Shown piece by piece: positions 19,072 through 27,538 of a stretch of 64,000 nucleotides of DNA. Origin of the DNA: Allobranchiibius sp. CTAmp26 (GTDB taxonomy: Bacteria > Actinomycetota > Actinomycetes > Actinomycetales > Dermatophilaceae). Every line of letters starts with the position of its first letter. Within the stretch, counting starts at the first letter, position 1. The stretch spans positions 1 through 64,000 of the forward strand of contig NZ_JAGEKR010000003.1 in assembly GCF_017565405.1 (NCBI RefSeq), given 5' to 3'. Below the pieces are notes generated by a model, which was given only the letters and a program-made list of their open reading frames with translations, ran no database searches and was not told where the DNA came from. The translations under genes and the position numbers were made by a program.

Positions 19072-19299
19072 TCAGTGGCAGGGGAACCCGAGGAAGTGAC
19101 GCGAGTCGTGGACGAACTCGTGGATGTGGGTGTCGCTGCCGAAGACGGAGAACGCGCCCTGGTCGACGCCGATGAAGTAGTAGAGGGCCAGCGCGACGAT
19201 GGCGGCGCCGAAGATCCACGCGAAGGCGCGCGCCTCGGAGGTGACGATCGGCGTGGCGGACGCGCGCGTCGTGGGTGCGGCGTTGGGAATGGTGCTCAT
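19072..19299 (-). CDS. cbtB: CbtB family cobalt transporter subunit
   Basis: The 75-aa protein has one transmembrane helix (FAWIFGAAIVALALYYFIGV) followed by a histidine-rich end (DTHIHEFVHDSRHFLGFPCH). This is the CbtB signature, with histidines thought to bind cobalt before passage through CbtA. ATG 19299 is the first gene after the cobalamin riboswitch. It would be missed by a long minimum-length cutoff. Confidence 0.9.
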   Translation of the reverse strand: MSTIPNAAPTTRASATPIVTSEARAFAWIFGAAIVALALYYFIGVDQGAFSVFGSDTHIHEFVHDSRHFLGFPCH

Positions 19300-19350
19300 G
19301 GTGATACCTCTCAGCAACGGGATCGTGCGTCCCTTGGCAGAAACAGAACA

Positions 19351-19443
19351 GCGACGGGTGAGTTCCTGACTGCGGGGACCGGGATCCCCTCTCACAGTGG
19401 CGCGACCGTGCCGGACTCACACCGGCTTCCTCGGTCCCGTCGC
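19351..19443 (-). ncRNA. Cobalamin riboswitch upstream of cbtB
   Basis: On the minus strand the leader holds the B12-box series: GCCGGTGTGAGTCCGGC, then CGGTCGCGCCACTGTGAG, then GCAGTCAGGAACTC. The ends close in a P1 stem (GCGACGGG at 19443-19436 with CCCGTCGC at 19358-19351). It lies about 50 bases before the cbtB start, the expected place for repression by adenosylcobalamin. The three genes cbtB, cbtA and the FhuF-like gene are therefore probably off when B12 is sufficient. Confidence 0.9.
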
Positions 19444-19526
19444 GGGGTCAGTCAACCACCCGCGCACCCCGGCGTCGAGATGCCCTCGCCGCACGCACCG
19501 CCGCGGCATCCGCGCGGCACGCGAAC

Positions 19527-19556
19527 AGGGCCGGTGACGATGACGTCACCGGCCCT
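19527..19556 (-). terminator. Terminator hairpin after the DUF2339 gene
   Basis: Perfect 13-bp arms (AGGGCCGGTGACG and CGTCACCGGCCCT) with a four-base loop, 21 bases past the stop codon at 19578. It separates the DUF2339 transcript from the cobalamin leader that starts about 80 bases further on. Confidence 0.75.
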
Positions 19557-19577
19557 GCGCCCCCTCCCAGGGGCTGG

Positions 19578-21440
19578 TCAGCCGATCGGTCGCAGGTGCT
19601 CCTGCCCCGTCGGCTCGTCGGGGGTACGCCGGGCGACGGCCTGCGCGTACCGGGTGCCCGCGGCCAGCAGAAGCAGACCGACGGCCATGAACGATCCGGC
19701 CCGGACCAGGCCGTCGAGCGCGGCCAGGTCGTAGAGGAACAGCTTGGCGAGCGCGGCCGCCACCAGCCCCAGACCGGCGACCGTGAGGCCCGCGGTGTGG
19801 GTCGCGGACTTCAGACCCAGTGCCAAGGCCGCCATCGCCCCCGCCATCAGCGCGGCGGACACGATGAGTTGCGCCGCGTGGTATCCGTCCTTGCCGCCCA
19901 CGCCGGCCCCGAAGGTGAGGACGGCGACCAGCAGGCTCCAGAACGCCGGAACCGGTGCGATCAGCAGCAGGGGCACCTGCGCCGCGCCACTCGTCACGCG
20001 CCGGGCCGACCACAGCGTGCCGAGGACGGCGGCCAGCACCACGAGGCCGGCCAGCGCGTCGGTCGTGCCGGTGGTGCGAGCCGCGTACGCCGCGTCCCAC
20101 GCGACCGCGGGTTGCACCAGGTCGACCTGCACGCCGACCGCGAGGATCGCGAAGAAGGTGCCGATGGTCCAGACGGGCAGCGATCGCTGCTGGTGGGCGA
20201 CGGCGAGCAGCCCGAGAGCGACGACGGCGATCAGGGCGGGGAGCAGGTGCCCACGAGTGGTGGTGACGCACACCTCCAGGCCCGCGATGCTCGCGACCAC
20301 CGCGGCCGCCGACAAGGTGAAGGCGCCGACCGGCCGGGCGACGACCAGGGCGACCACGGTGACGGCTGCAAGGACCGCTGCCGCCAGGATGCTCCACGGT
20401 CGCTCGATCGCTGGGATCGCGACGAGGAGCGGCAGGGACGCCACGGCGTACACCAGCGCGCCGACCGGCTCGGCGCCCTTGCCCCGGGGCAGCAGCGCGG
20501 CCACCAGGCCGAGTGCGGCACAGGTCGCGGCGGCGCCGATCCGCAGCGTGACGTGGTCGCCGACGGGGAAGATCTCCGCGCCGAGCAACGCCAGGACGAC
20601 GGGGATGGTGCGCACAGGGGCGACCGTCACCCAGCCGCGCAGCTTCTCCGGAAGGATGCCGGCGGCCTGCAGCAGCAGCAGGAAGCCGACGAGTTCGAGA
20701 TTCACGTCGCGGGTGATAAAGGGGGCGAGGCCGGCGATCGCGAGGAACGCCAGGACGGTCATCGGCTGCGAGCGCCAGTACGTCGACAGGGCCACTGCCG
20801 CAGCCGCGACCGCCCCGGCGAGCGCGAGTCCGGCGACCGGGGCGAGCCAGCGGTAGTAGTCGGTCATCGTGACGACCACCATGAAGATGCCAGCGAAACC
20901 GGTGGTGGCGAGGGCGACAGCGCCGGTGCGCCCGCCGGTGCGCCCGAACAACCAGACACCCGCACCGATGAGGACCGCGGACAGGGCGCTGCCCGCACCG
21001 ACCCGGGCCGCGGGGCCGAAGTAGCCGGCCTGGGCGGCCAGCACCAGCATCATCACGACGCCGATCAGGGTGATCAGGACTCCGAGTCCGGCGAGCAGCC
21101 GGCTGATGACGCCGTCCCGCTGCCACCACGGAGTGCGCGGCGGGCGCGGCACGTACGGCGGTGGCGGCGGGTAGCCGCCGCCCGGTTGCTCGGGGGCGGC
21201 GGCATACGGCTGCTGCGGCCCGGCGGCGTACGGCTGCTGCGGGCCGGCGTACGGCTCACCCGAGCTCGGCTCACCGACGTACGACTGAGCCCAGATCCCT
21301 CCCCCGGTGTTCAGGGGGAACGGTGCTCGCTGCTGGGTCGGGCCGGCGGTGGCGGCATGGAAAGCCGCCGGTGGGTGGTGGCCTGCCGGCGGTGTGGGAT
21401 AGGCGTCTCGGGACGGGGAGGGGAACTGTGGCGTGGTCAT
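19578..21440 (-). CDS. DUF2339-like polytopic membrane protein
   Basis: The 620-aa protein has a proline/glutamine/tyrosine-rich cytoplasmic tail of about 105 residues with PQQPYAAGPQQPYAA-type repeats. About 14-16 hydrophobic helices follow, starting with LLAGLGVLITLIGVVMMLVL. The architecture and the opening helix with GRTGGRTGAVALATTGFAG fit the DUF2339 family of unknown function. Tails of this type also occur on the 14578 and 35038 proteins. It has its own terminator and lies 87 bp downstream of the response-regulator gene on the same strand. Confidence 0.65.
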   Translation of the reverse strand: MTTPQFPSPSRDAYPTPPAGHHPPAAFHAATAGPTQQRAPFPLNTGGGIWAQSYVGEPSSGEPYAGPQQPYAAGPQQPYAAAPEQPGGGYPPPPPYVPRPPRTPWWQRDGVISRLLAGLGVLITLIGVVMMLVLAAQAGYFGPAARVGAGSALSAVLIGAGVWLFGRTGGRTGAVALATTGFAGIFMVVVTMTDYYRWLAPVAGLALAGAVAAAAVALSTYWRSQPMTVLAFLAIAGLAPFITRDVNLELVGFLLLLQAAGILPEKLRGWVTVAPVRTIPVVLALLGAEIFPVGDHVTLRIGAAATCAALGLVAALLPRGKGAEPVGALVYAVASLPLLVAIPAIERPWSILAAAVLAAVTVVALVVARPVGAFTLSAAAVVASIAGLEVCVTTTRGHLLPALIAVVALGLLAVAHQQRSLPVWTIGTFFAILAVGVQVDLVQPAVAWDAAYAARTTGTTDALAGLVVLAAVLGTLWSARRVTSGAAQVPLLLIAPVPAFWSLLVAVLTFGAGVGGKDGYHAAQLIVSAALMAGAMAALALGLKSATHTAGLTVAGLGLVAAALAKLFLYDLAALDGLVRAGSFMAVGLLLLAAGTRYAQAVARRTPDEPTGQEHLRPIG

Positions 21441-21527
21441 GCGTCCAGCCTGCTGACCTGCGGCGATGCGCGGATCCGGGCGACTACGCAGGCCGGGTGG
21501 GTACTTCTACTCAGGCGACACCCCGGG

Positions 21528-22187
21528 TCAGTCGAGCCCCTGCTCCAGGGCGTAGCGCGCCAGCTCGACCCGATTGCCGAGGTGCAGCTTGCGCAGGGTC
21601 GCCTGCACGTGGTTCTCCACGGTGCGGTGACTGATCCCCAGGCGGGTCGCGACCTGTCGGGCGGACAGACCCTTGGCCACCAGCCGGAGCACCTCCGTCT
21701 CCCGGTCGGTGAGGGCGGGCAGACCGGGCGCCGCGTCGGTCGGTGCGGCGTTCGCCGTACGGCGGTATTCGCCGAGCACCAGCCCGGCCAGGCCGGCCGT
21801 GAAGACCGCCTGACCGTGGGCGGTGCGGGTCACGGCGTCGATCAGTTCCTCCGCGGACGCGCTCTTGACCAGATAGCCGCTGGCGCCGGCCTTCACGGCG
21901 TCGAGCACGTCGTCGCGTTCAGACGACGCCGACAGCACCAGCACGTGGGTCCGCGGTGACACCTCGCGCACCGCGGCGGTGGCCTCGACGCCGGTGCCGT
22001 CGGGCAGATGCATGTCCATCAGAACGACGTCAGGGACGGTCGCCGCCGCGCGGCGCCCCGCCGCGGCGACCGAGTCGGCGGTCGCCACGACCTCGAACCC
22101 GGCGTCGGCGAGATCGCGGCTCACGCCGTCACGCCACATCGGGTGGTCGTCGACCACCATCACCGTGATTGCGGCGGCCTCGCTCAT
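21528..22187 (-). CDS. NarL/FixJ-family response regulator
   Basis: The 219-aa protein has a receiver domain with the acidic pair VVDDHPMWRDG, phospho-acceptor aspartate in VVLMDMHLPDGTG, and the conserved lysine in GYLVKSAS. A LuxR-type HTH follows (LTDRETEVLRLVAKGLSARQ, VATRLGISHRTVENHV). Its ATG at 22187 overlaps the stop of the upstream histidine kinase gene (ATGA), so the two form a translationally coupled pair. Target genes are unknown; the MFS gene just upstream is one candidate. Confidence 0.93.
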   Translation of the reverse strand: MSEAAAITVMVVDDHPMWRDGVSRDLADAGFEVVATADSVAAAGRRAAATVPDVVLMDMHLPDGTGVEATAAVREVSPRTHVLVLSASSERDDVLDAVKAGASGYLVKSASAEELIDAVTRTAHGQAVFTAGLAGLVLGEYRRTANAAPTDAAPGLPALTDRETEVLRLVAKGLSARQVATRLGISHRTVENHVQATLRKLHLGNRVELARYALEQGLD

Positions 22188-23347
22188 CGCATCCCCTTGG
22201 CCAGGTGGATCTCCCACTCGGTGCCCGTGCCGGGGCCAGTCTCCAGCACGGCGGTGCCGCCGAGAGCGCGGACGCGGCCCTGGATGGAGTCGGCCACGCC
22301 CATCCGGCCCTGGGCGCGCGCCTGGTCCAGCCGGCCCGGCGGGATGCCCGGGCCGTCGTCGCGCACCGTCAGCACCACCTCGTCGCCGAGGTCCTCGAGC
22401 AGGACGTAGGAGGCCGCGCCCGGTCCGGCGTGCCGCTCGGTGTTGTGCAACGCGGCGCGCACGACGGCCACCAGCTCATCCGCCTGCTGCCGGGGCAGCT
22501 CGATCGGGTCCGCGGGGGCGGCGAACGTGGCGGTCGGCGGCAGCGCCGCGCGTACGGCCTCGCGCAGGTCGGTGCCGACGGCGGAGCGGTCGTCGGGCTG
22601 TGCGCGGGCCCGGCTCAGCAGCGCCCGCAGGGCATCCTCCTGCTCGCCCGCCAGCTCCGCGAGCCGGGCGCCCTCCCCGCCGACCTCGCGCCCGCGGCGA
22701 CGTACGAGGGCGAGCACCTGCAGCACTCCGTCGTGCACCTCTCGCGCCAGTCGGTCGCGCTCGTCGGTCGCGGCCTGCATGCGGACCGCGGTCTGCAGCT
22801 CGGTGTGCGCCCGACGGGCGATCTGGGCGCTCGCGCCGATCGCCAGACCGACCGTGCCGAGGATCGGGAGGGTCGCGTCGAAGAACCACCGGCCGAGCTG
22901 GTCCAGCGCGCTCAGGCAGACCAGGCCGACGCCCAGCCCGGCGACCATTCCCGCGATCCGGCCGCGCAAGATCGCTACGGAGACAACGGCGTTCGCCACC
23001 CAGAAGGTGGTGGGCAGCGGCTGCTGGTGCACGTAGAAGTGGTGCGGCACGACGGTGAGCGTGCTGAGCACCAGAAGGAGCGTCACGACGACCTCGGCGA
23101 CCACGAGCGGCGTACGCCGGGTGCGCGGGAACAGGTAGGCGACGCCGAGGTAGGTCGTCCAGGCCGACTGCACGGCGATGAGCACCCAGCTGAGGGCGAC
23201 CCGGTCGTAGTGGCCGTGCTGCACGATCTGCACGCCGACGGCGTACCCCATGGTCGCCAGGCGGAATACCTGCGCGGCGCGCCAGATGGGCAGCGTGCCG
23301 TCGGCATCCGCGGTGCTGTCGATCCGGGGCGTGGAGCTCACGCACAC
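22184..23347 (-). CDS. Sensor histidine kinase, HisKA_3 type
   Basis: The 387-aa membrane kinase has five or six N-terminal transmembrane helices (about residues 25-165) and a dimerisation box with the phospho-acceptor histidine in DRLAREVHDGVLQVLALV. A HATPase domain follows (LHNTERHAGPG, VLTVRDDGPGIPPGRL, GMGVADSIQ-like G2 box). There is almost no extracellular sensor domain, so it likely senses through its membrane helices, like MacS/DesK-type kinases. It pairs with the overlapping response regulator. GTG 23347 has GAGG upstream; GTG 23341 is an alternative. Confidence 0.9.
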   Translation of the reverse strand: MCVSSTPRIDSTADADGTLPIWRAAQVFRLATMGYAVGVQIVQHGHYDRVALSWVLIAVQSAWTTYLGVAYLFPRTRRTPLVVAEVVVTLLLVLSTLTVVPHHFYVHQQPLPTTFWVANAVVSVAILRGRIAGMVAGLGVGLVCLSALDQLGRWFFDATLPILGTVGLAIGASAQIARRAHTELQTAVRMQAATDERDRLAREVHDGVLQVLALVRRRGREVGGEGARLAELAGEQEDALRALLSRARAQPDDRSAVGTDLREAVRAALPPTATFAAPADPIELPRQQADELVAVVRAALHNTERHAGPGAASYVLLEDLGDEVVLTVRDDGPGIPPGRLDQARAQGRMGVADSIQGRVRALGGTAVLETGPGTGTEWEIHLAKGMR

Positions 23348-23368
23348 GGTGTAGCACCTCGCGGTCGA

Positions 23369-24625
23369 TCAGGGCGCCGGGACGGTCAGCGGCACGTCGA
23401 CGGGTTGGTCGGGCAGCGTCTCGGTCGACGTACGCGCCAGGACCACGGCGCCGGTCGCCAGGACCACGAGGCCCGCGAGGCCGGACACCACGAAAGCGGG
23501 ACGGATGCCCAGCAGGACCCCGAGCAGACCTCCCAGCGCGATGGCGGCGGTGGACGCGGCCTGCATGAGCCCGTTGACCGCGGCGGACACCCGGCCGCGC
23601 CGCTCCGACGGCGTGCGGGTGATGAAGAGCGCTCCGAAACTGGTGTTGGAGACGCCCACTCCGGCACCGACGACGACGAGCAGGCCGAAGTACGCCGGCA
23701 CCGTGGTGGCCACGCCGAGGATTCCGAGCGCGGCGGCCGCGGCCGTCAACCCGAGGAGCATCGCCCACCCCCGGGTGCGCGCGCCCTCGATCCGTCCGGC
23801 GAGCGCCGCGCCGACGACCGTGCCCACGCCGGCGGCGATCTCCGAGCAGCCGAACTGCGCGGCGCTCACCCCGATGTCGTGTCGGGCCAGCGAGACCTCC
23901 AGCACATTGAGGCCTTGCAGCACAACGACCAGCGGCACCATGCACGACAGCAGGCACCAGATCAACCGGTCACCTTGCAGCGCGCCGAGATCGGGCGCAA
24001 GCAGCTGTCGCAGGCCGGATCGGTCGGCGCCGGCCGCGGCCACAACGGCTCGGCGGCGGACCTTCAGCCGCAGCGCGACCACGGCCAGGTAGAGGTAACA
24101 ACCCGCGGCGCACAGCATCGCGCCGCCACCGCCGACGGAGCTGTAGAGGACTCCTCCGGCACCGGCTCCCAGGGGTGCCAGCGCCGCGGTGAGCGACTGT
24201 TGCCCACCGACGGCCGCGCCGACCCGGTCCTCCCCCACCACCATCGGGACCAGCACGCTCCACACCGGCGCGACCAGCGAGGTCCCGGCGCTGAGCAGGG
24301 CGATCGCCGCGCAGGTGACGGCGAAGTCGGGCGCCGTGGCCAGCACCAGGCAGGCTGCGACCTCCGCGGCGATGCCGAGCGTGAGCACCCCCCGCGAGTC
24401 GCGATGATCGGCGGCGCGCCCGATCAGACCGGCGCCGAGGATGACCGGGACGACCTCGGCGAAGAGCAGCATCATGATCCGGTCCGAGCCGGCGCCCTGC
24501 GCGCTCAGCCGGAGCAGCTGCACGATGAGCACCATCCCCGCCCCCGCGGCTGCGACAGAACGTCCGACGGCGAGCCGACGAAAGTCGCGCATCCGCCATA
24601 CGGAGTCGTGAAAGGCTTGTTTCAT
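23369..24625 (-). CDS. MFS transporter, ENTS/MDR-like
   Basis: The 418-aa carrier has about 12 helices. N-terminal FHDSVWRMRDFRRLAVGRSV followed by LIVQLLRLSAQG is typical of the MFS_3/enterobactin-exporter-like group. LIGRADHRDSRGVLTLGI-type sequence marks the loop between helices 2 and 3. Substrate is unknown. It is transcribed divergently from the LLM oxidoreductase gene across only 46 bases that hold a perfect operator-like palindrome. It also runs into the histidine kinase gene 21 bp downstream. Confidence 0.85.
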   Translation of the reverse strand: MKQAFHDSVWRMRDFRRLAVGRSVAAAGAGMVLIVQLLRLSAQGAGSDRIMMLLFAEVVPVILGAGLIGRAADHRDSRGVLTLGIAAEVAACLVLATAPDFAVTCAAIALLSAGTSLVAPVWSVLVPMVVGEDRVGAAVGGQQSLTAALAPLGAGAGGVLYSSVGGGGAMLCAAGCYLYLAVVALRLKVRRRAVVAAAGADRSGLRQLLAPDLGALQGDRLIWCLLSCMVPLVVVLQGLNVLEVSLARHDIGVSAAQFGCSEIAAGVGTVVGAALAGRIEGARTRGWAMLLGLTAAAAALGILGVATTVPAYFGLLVVVGAGVGVSNTSFGALFITRTPSERRGRVSAAVNGLMQAASTAAIALGGLLGVLLGIRPAFVVSGLAGLVVLATGAVVLARTSTETLPDQPVDVPLTVPAP

Positions 24626-24627
24626 AT

Positions 24628-24647
24628 TGTGAAGCTACTGCTTCACA
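24628..24647. promoter_or_regulatory. Operator-like palindrome TGTGAAGC-N4-GCTTCACA
   Basis: Perfect 8-bp arms around TACT fill the middle of the 46-base gap between the divergent MFS and LLM oxidoreductase genes. It abuts the MFS start codon, so binding would block that promoter. The ArsR-like regulator at 25605, downstream of the LLM gene, is the likely ligand-controlled repressor, which is inference. Confidence 0.6.
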
Positions 24648-24671
24648 CCGGGATCTGCAAGAGTTGCAGCC

Positions 24672-25601
24672 ATGGACCTGCGCATCTTCACCGAACCCCA
24701 GCAAGGCGCGTCGTACGACGACGTGCTGCGCGTCGCCCGAGCCACCGAGGATCTGGGCTTCGACGCCTTCTTCCGCAGCGACCACTACCTGCGGATGGGC
24801 GACGGCAGCGGTGCGCCCGGCCCGACCGACGCCTGGATCACGCTGGCGGGGCTGGCACGCGAGACGTCTCGCATCCGCCTCGGCACACTGGTCACCTCGG
24901 CGACGTTCCGACACCCGGGCCCGCTCGCGATCTCGGTCGCCCAAGTGGACCAAATGAGCGGCGGAAGGGTCGAATTCGGCTATGGCGCAGGGTGGTTCGA
25001 CGCCGAGCACAGGGCGTACGGGATCCCCTTCCCGCCGGTGAAGGAGCGGTTCGACTGGCTCGAGGAGCACCTGGCCGTCATCACCGGGCTGTGGTCGACG
25101 CCCGTGGGCGAGACGTTCTCCTACGACGGTGCGCACCTGCAGCTGCGCGACTCCCCCGCCCTGCCCAAGCCGGTGCAGGAGCGGGTGCCGGTCATCATCG
25201 GCGGCCACGGCAAGCGGCGTACGCCGGCGCTGGCAGCCCAGTACGCGACCGAGTTCAACGTGCCCTTCTCCAGCCTGGCGGACACCTCCACCATCTTCGA
25301 ACGGGTGCGCGCCGCCTGCGTCGAGCGCGGTCGCGACGCGGACGAGCTCACCTGGTCGGCCGCTCAGGTGGTGTGTTGTGGCAGAAGTGAAGGCGACCTT
25401 TCACGCCGCGCCGCCGCCATCGGCCGCCCGGTGGCCGACCTGCGCGAGAACGGTCTGGCCGGTACGCCGGCCGAGGTGGTCGACACGCTCGGTCGGTTCG
25501 CCGACGCGGGGGTGCAGCGGGTCTACCTGCAGGTCCTCGACCTCGCCGACCTCGACCACCTGGAGCTCATCGCCTCCGACGTCCTGTCGCAGGTCGGCTG
25601 A
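24672..25601 (+). CDS. LLM-class (F420-dependent type) flavin oxidoreductase
   Basis: The 309-aa protein is a luciferase-like monooxygenase-fold enzyme. Visible features are DLRIFTEPQQGASYDDVLRV, the short strand AFFRSDHYLRMG, IRLGTLVTSATFRHPGPLAI with the non-prolyl cis-peptide region, and SGGRVEFGYGAGWFDAEHRAYG. The sequence resembles the F420-dependent branch common in actinobacteria, but cofactor choice (F420 or FMN) cannot be proved by eye. It is followed 3 bp later by an ArsR-like gene, forming a two-gene operon. Confidence 0.88.
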   Translation: MDLRIFTEPQQGASYDDVLRVARATEDLGFDAFFRSDHYLRMGDGSGAPGPTDAWITLAGLARETSRIRLGTLVTSATFRHPGPLAISVAQVDQMSGGRVEFGYGAGWFDAEHRAYGIPFPPVKERFDWLEEHLAVITGLWSTPVGETFSYDGAHLQLRDSPALPKPVQERVPVIIGGHGKRRTPALAAQYATEFNVPFSSLADTSTIFERVRAACVERGRDADELTWSAAQVVCCGRSEGDLSRRAAAIGRPVADLRENGLAGTPAEVVDTLGRFADAGVQRVYLQVLDLADLDHLELIASDVLSQVG

Positions 25602-25604
25602 GCG

Positions 25605-26165
25605 ATGGCTCCCCGGGCGCGCACCGAGCGCACGCTCACCGATATCGGTGCGCTGCGCGCGCTCGCGCATCCGGTGCGCCAGCGCCTCCTCGAGGACGTG
25701 CTGAGCACCGACGAGCCGTTGACCGCGACCGAGGCCGCCGCCCGCTGCGGGATCACCCCGTCGGCGATGAGTTATCACCTGCGCGCGTTGCAGAAATGGG
25801 GGATGGTCGAGCGGGTCGACTCCGGCGACGGTCGCGAACGGCCCTGGCGCAAGACCGCGGACGGGTTCAAGATCGACAACTCCGATGGCACCCCGATGCC
25901 GCTCGCCGAACAGGAGACGGTCGTCACGGAGTTCCTGCGCTCCGCCACCCAGAACCTGGTGGCCGGGATGCGCGAGGACGACGACTCGCTGACCCTCTGG
26001 CGCTCGAGCCTGCTGCTCACCGAGCAGGAGACCAACGAGTTGGACGCCGACATCTCCCGGCTCCTCGACAGGTACCGGGACCTCCACGAGCCGGGCGATC
26101 CTGACGTGAAGCGGCGTCGTACGTTCTGGCTCAATTCCTCTGCGGAGCCACGCCCGACCGACTGA
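25605..26165 (+). CDS. ArsR-like winged-helix transcriptional regulator
   Basis: The 186-aa protein has an N-terminal winged helix of the HTH_20/ArsR type (IGALRALAHPVRQRLLEDVL, AARCGITPSAMSYHLRALQK, wing WGMVERVDSGDGRERPWRKT). A helical C-terminal domain of about 100 residues follows. No metal-binding cysteine motif is present, so it probably senses an organic ligand or acts by dimerisation. It is cotranscribed with the LLM oxidoreductase and may bind the palindrome at 24628-24647. Its end is 48 bp from the convergent chelatase. Confidence 0.85.
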   Translation: MAPRARTERTLTDIGALRALAHPVRQRLLEDVLSTDEPLTATEAAARCGITPSAMSYHLRALQKWGMVERVDSGDGRERPWRKTADGFKIDNSDGTPMPLAEQETVVTEFLRSATQNLVAGMREDDDSLTLWRSSLLLTEQETNELDADISRLLDRYRDLHEPGDPDVKRRRTFWLNSSAEPRPTD

Positions 26166-26178
26166 CCGCTTCTCTTTC

Positions 26179-26254
26179 CATCGAGCGGAGGGGTCCGCCG
26201 TCGAGTGGAGGGGTCATTCCCCCGCCGCTCGAGCGCGGACCCCTCCGCTCGATG
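26179..26254. repeat. 76-bp dispersed palindromic repeat, family 1 copy b
   Basis: Outer arms are perfect over 20 bp (CATCGAGCGGAGGGGTCCGC and its complement), with a second inner inverted repeat. It lies at the tail-to-tail junction of the ArsR-like gene and the chelatase, and its right half encodes the last residues of the chelatase. The sister copy is at 5423-5498. A bidirectional terminator role is likely. Confidence 0.8.
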
Positions 26255-26939
26255 AAGAAGAAAGGGCGGAGCGGTAGCGGGCGATGGCCTGCTGCACCAG
26301 TCGCTCGTCGGCGCCGAGCGGCGCCGTCACGAGGTCGGCGCCCGCTTGCTGCAGCTTGTCGTGGAAGTGCCCGGGGCCGAGCAGGTACGCCGCGATGGCA
26401 ACACGCTGCGCGCCACCGGCGCGCAGTCGCGCAACTGCCTCCGGGATGGTCGGCGAGCTCGCAGATCCGTAGCCCAGCAGCACGTCACCGGACCCTGCCC
26501 ACCGTTCGATGAAGAGGGCGGCGGCCTGCTCGGCATCCCGCGCGGCCTGCGGACGACTCGAGCCCGCCGCCGCGAAGACCACCGCATCCCACGGCTCGAC
26601 GCCCGCCTGTGTGCACCGGGCGACCATCGTGTCGGCAAGGAGCGGGGACGGGCCGAGCGCGGTCGTCGCCCGGGTGCCCGGGTACGCGCGGACGACCCGG
26701 TCGATGTCGACCTCGACGTGATAGCCGGTCGAGAGCAGCAGCGGCACGATCACTGGCGGGTCGGACGCTTCGTAGAGCTCGGCCACGACTTCGCCCGGAC
26801 CGGGCTGCTGCACGTCGACGTACGCCGCCTCGACGCGTACGCCGGGCAGCTCTCGCCGCGTCGCGGCCAGCAGGTCCAGCACGACCTGCTGACCCGCCGG
26901 GTTGGCGGTGCCATGCGCGCAGAGGACGAGCGGCGGCAT
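26214..26939 (-). CDS. Sirohydrochlorin chelatase / CbiX-like protein
   Basis: The 241-aa protein belongs to the CbiX/SirB chelatase family, which inserts cobalt or ferrous iron into sirohydrochlorin on the way to B12 or siroheme. The N-terminal LCAHGTANPAGQQ carries the metal-binding histidine, and STGYHVEVDIDRVV the second histidine. A repeat of the half-domain follows (LLGYGSASSPTIPEAVARL, AAYLLGPGHFHDKL). The C-terminal tail SSSSSGGVRARAAGE is encoded by the palindromic repeat and is unlikely to be structured. ATG 26939 starts MPPLVLCAHG. pyrE lies 17 bp upstream on the same strand. Confidence 0.87.
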   Translation of the reverse strand: MPPLVLCAHGTANPAGQQVVLDLLAATRRELPGVRVEAAYVDVQQPGPGEVVAELYEASDPPVIVPLLLSTGYHVEVDIDRVVRAYPGTRATTALGPSPLLADTMVARCTQAGVEPWDAVVFAAAGSSRPQAARDAEQAAALFIERWAGSGDVLLGYGSASSPTIPEAVARLRAGGAQRVAIAAYLLGPGHFHDKLQQAGADLVTAPLGADERLVQQAIARYRSALSSSSSGGVRARAAGE

Positions 26940-26956
26940 CCGGATCGGCTTGTCGC

Positions 26957-27517
26957 TCAGGAGATTCCGAGGTCGCCGGGGCCGTAGGCCCACAGGTAGG
27001 GCACGCCGCCGTCGGCTTGGATGCGCTCAGCCGCACCGGTCGCCCGGTCGGCGATCACCGCGACGGCGACGACCTCGGCGCCGGCCTCACGCGCGGCAGT
27101 GACCGCGTCGAGCGCGGACCCGCCGGTGGTCGAGGTGTCCTCGACGATCAGCACTCGGCGGCCCTGGATCGAGGGGCCCTCGACCCGCTGCTGCAACCCA
27201 TGGGACTTGCCCTGTTTGCGCACGACGAACGCGTCCAGCGCTCGGCCGTCCGCGGCCGCCGCGTGCAGCATCGAGGTCGCGACGGGGTCGGCGCCCATCG
27301 TGAGCCCGCCGACGGCGTCGTACGCCAGGTCGCGGGTGAGGTCGAGCATGACCCGGCCGACCATGGGGGCGGCGAGCCCGGAGAGGGTGATCCGGCGCAG
27401 GTCGAGGTACCAGTCGGCCTCCTTGCCGGAGGAAAGCGTCACCCGGCCGTGCACGATCGCCCGCTCCTGGATCTGCTGGAGGAGGTTGCGGCGGTCGACT
27501 TCCACGGAGTGCGTCAC
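26957..27517 (-). CDS. pyrE: Orotate phosphoribosyltransferase
   Basis: PyrE joins orotate to PRPP to give OMP in pyrimidine synthesis. The 186-aa protein has the N-terminal helix LLQQIQERAIVHGRVTLSSGKEADWYLD, the flexible-loop segment VVRKQGKSHG with catalytic lysine, and the PRPP-binding motif VLIVEDTSTTGGSAL. Length fits the short actinobacterial form. The chelatase gene follows 17 bp later. An SDR gene upstream reads in the same direction with a 21-bp gap, so these three may form one transcript. Confidence 0.94.
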   Translation of the reverse strand: MTHSVEVDRRNLLQQIQERAIVHGRVTLSSGKEADWYLDLRRITLSGLAAPMVGRVMLDLTRDLAYDAVGGLTMGADPVATSMLHAAAADGRALDAFVVRKQGKSHGLQQRVEGPSIQGRRVLIVEDTSTTGGSALDAVTAAREAGAEVVAVAVIADRATGAAERIQADGGVPYLWAYGPGDLGIS

Positions 27518-27538
27518 GGCCGATGAGCCTAGCCGCGG

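Noticed and set aside
22169-25390. A very long open frame across the kinase, MFS and LLM genes
   Set aside because: It is a high-GC artefact antisense to or out of frame with genes that have clear family motifs; its translation is R/G/H-rich without domains.
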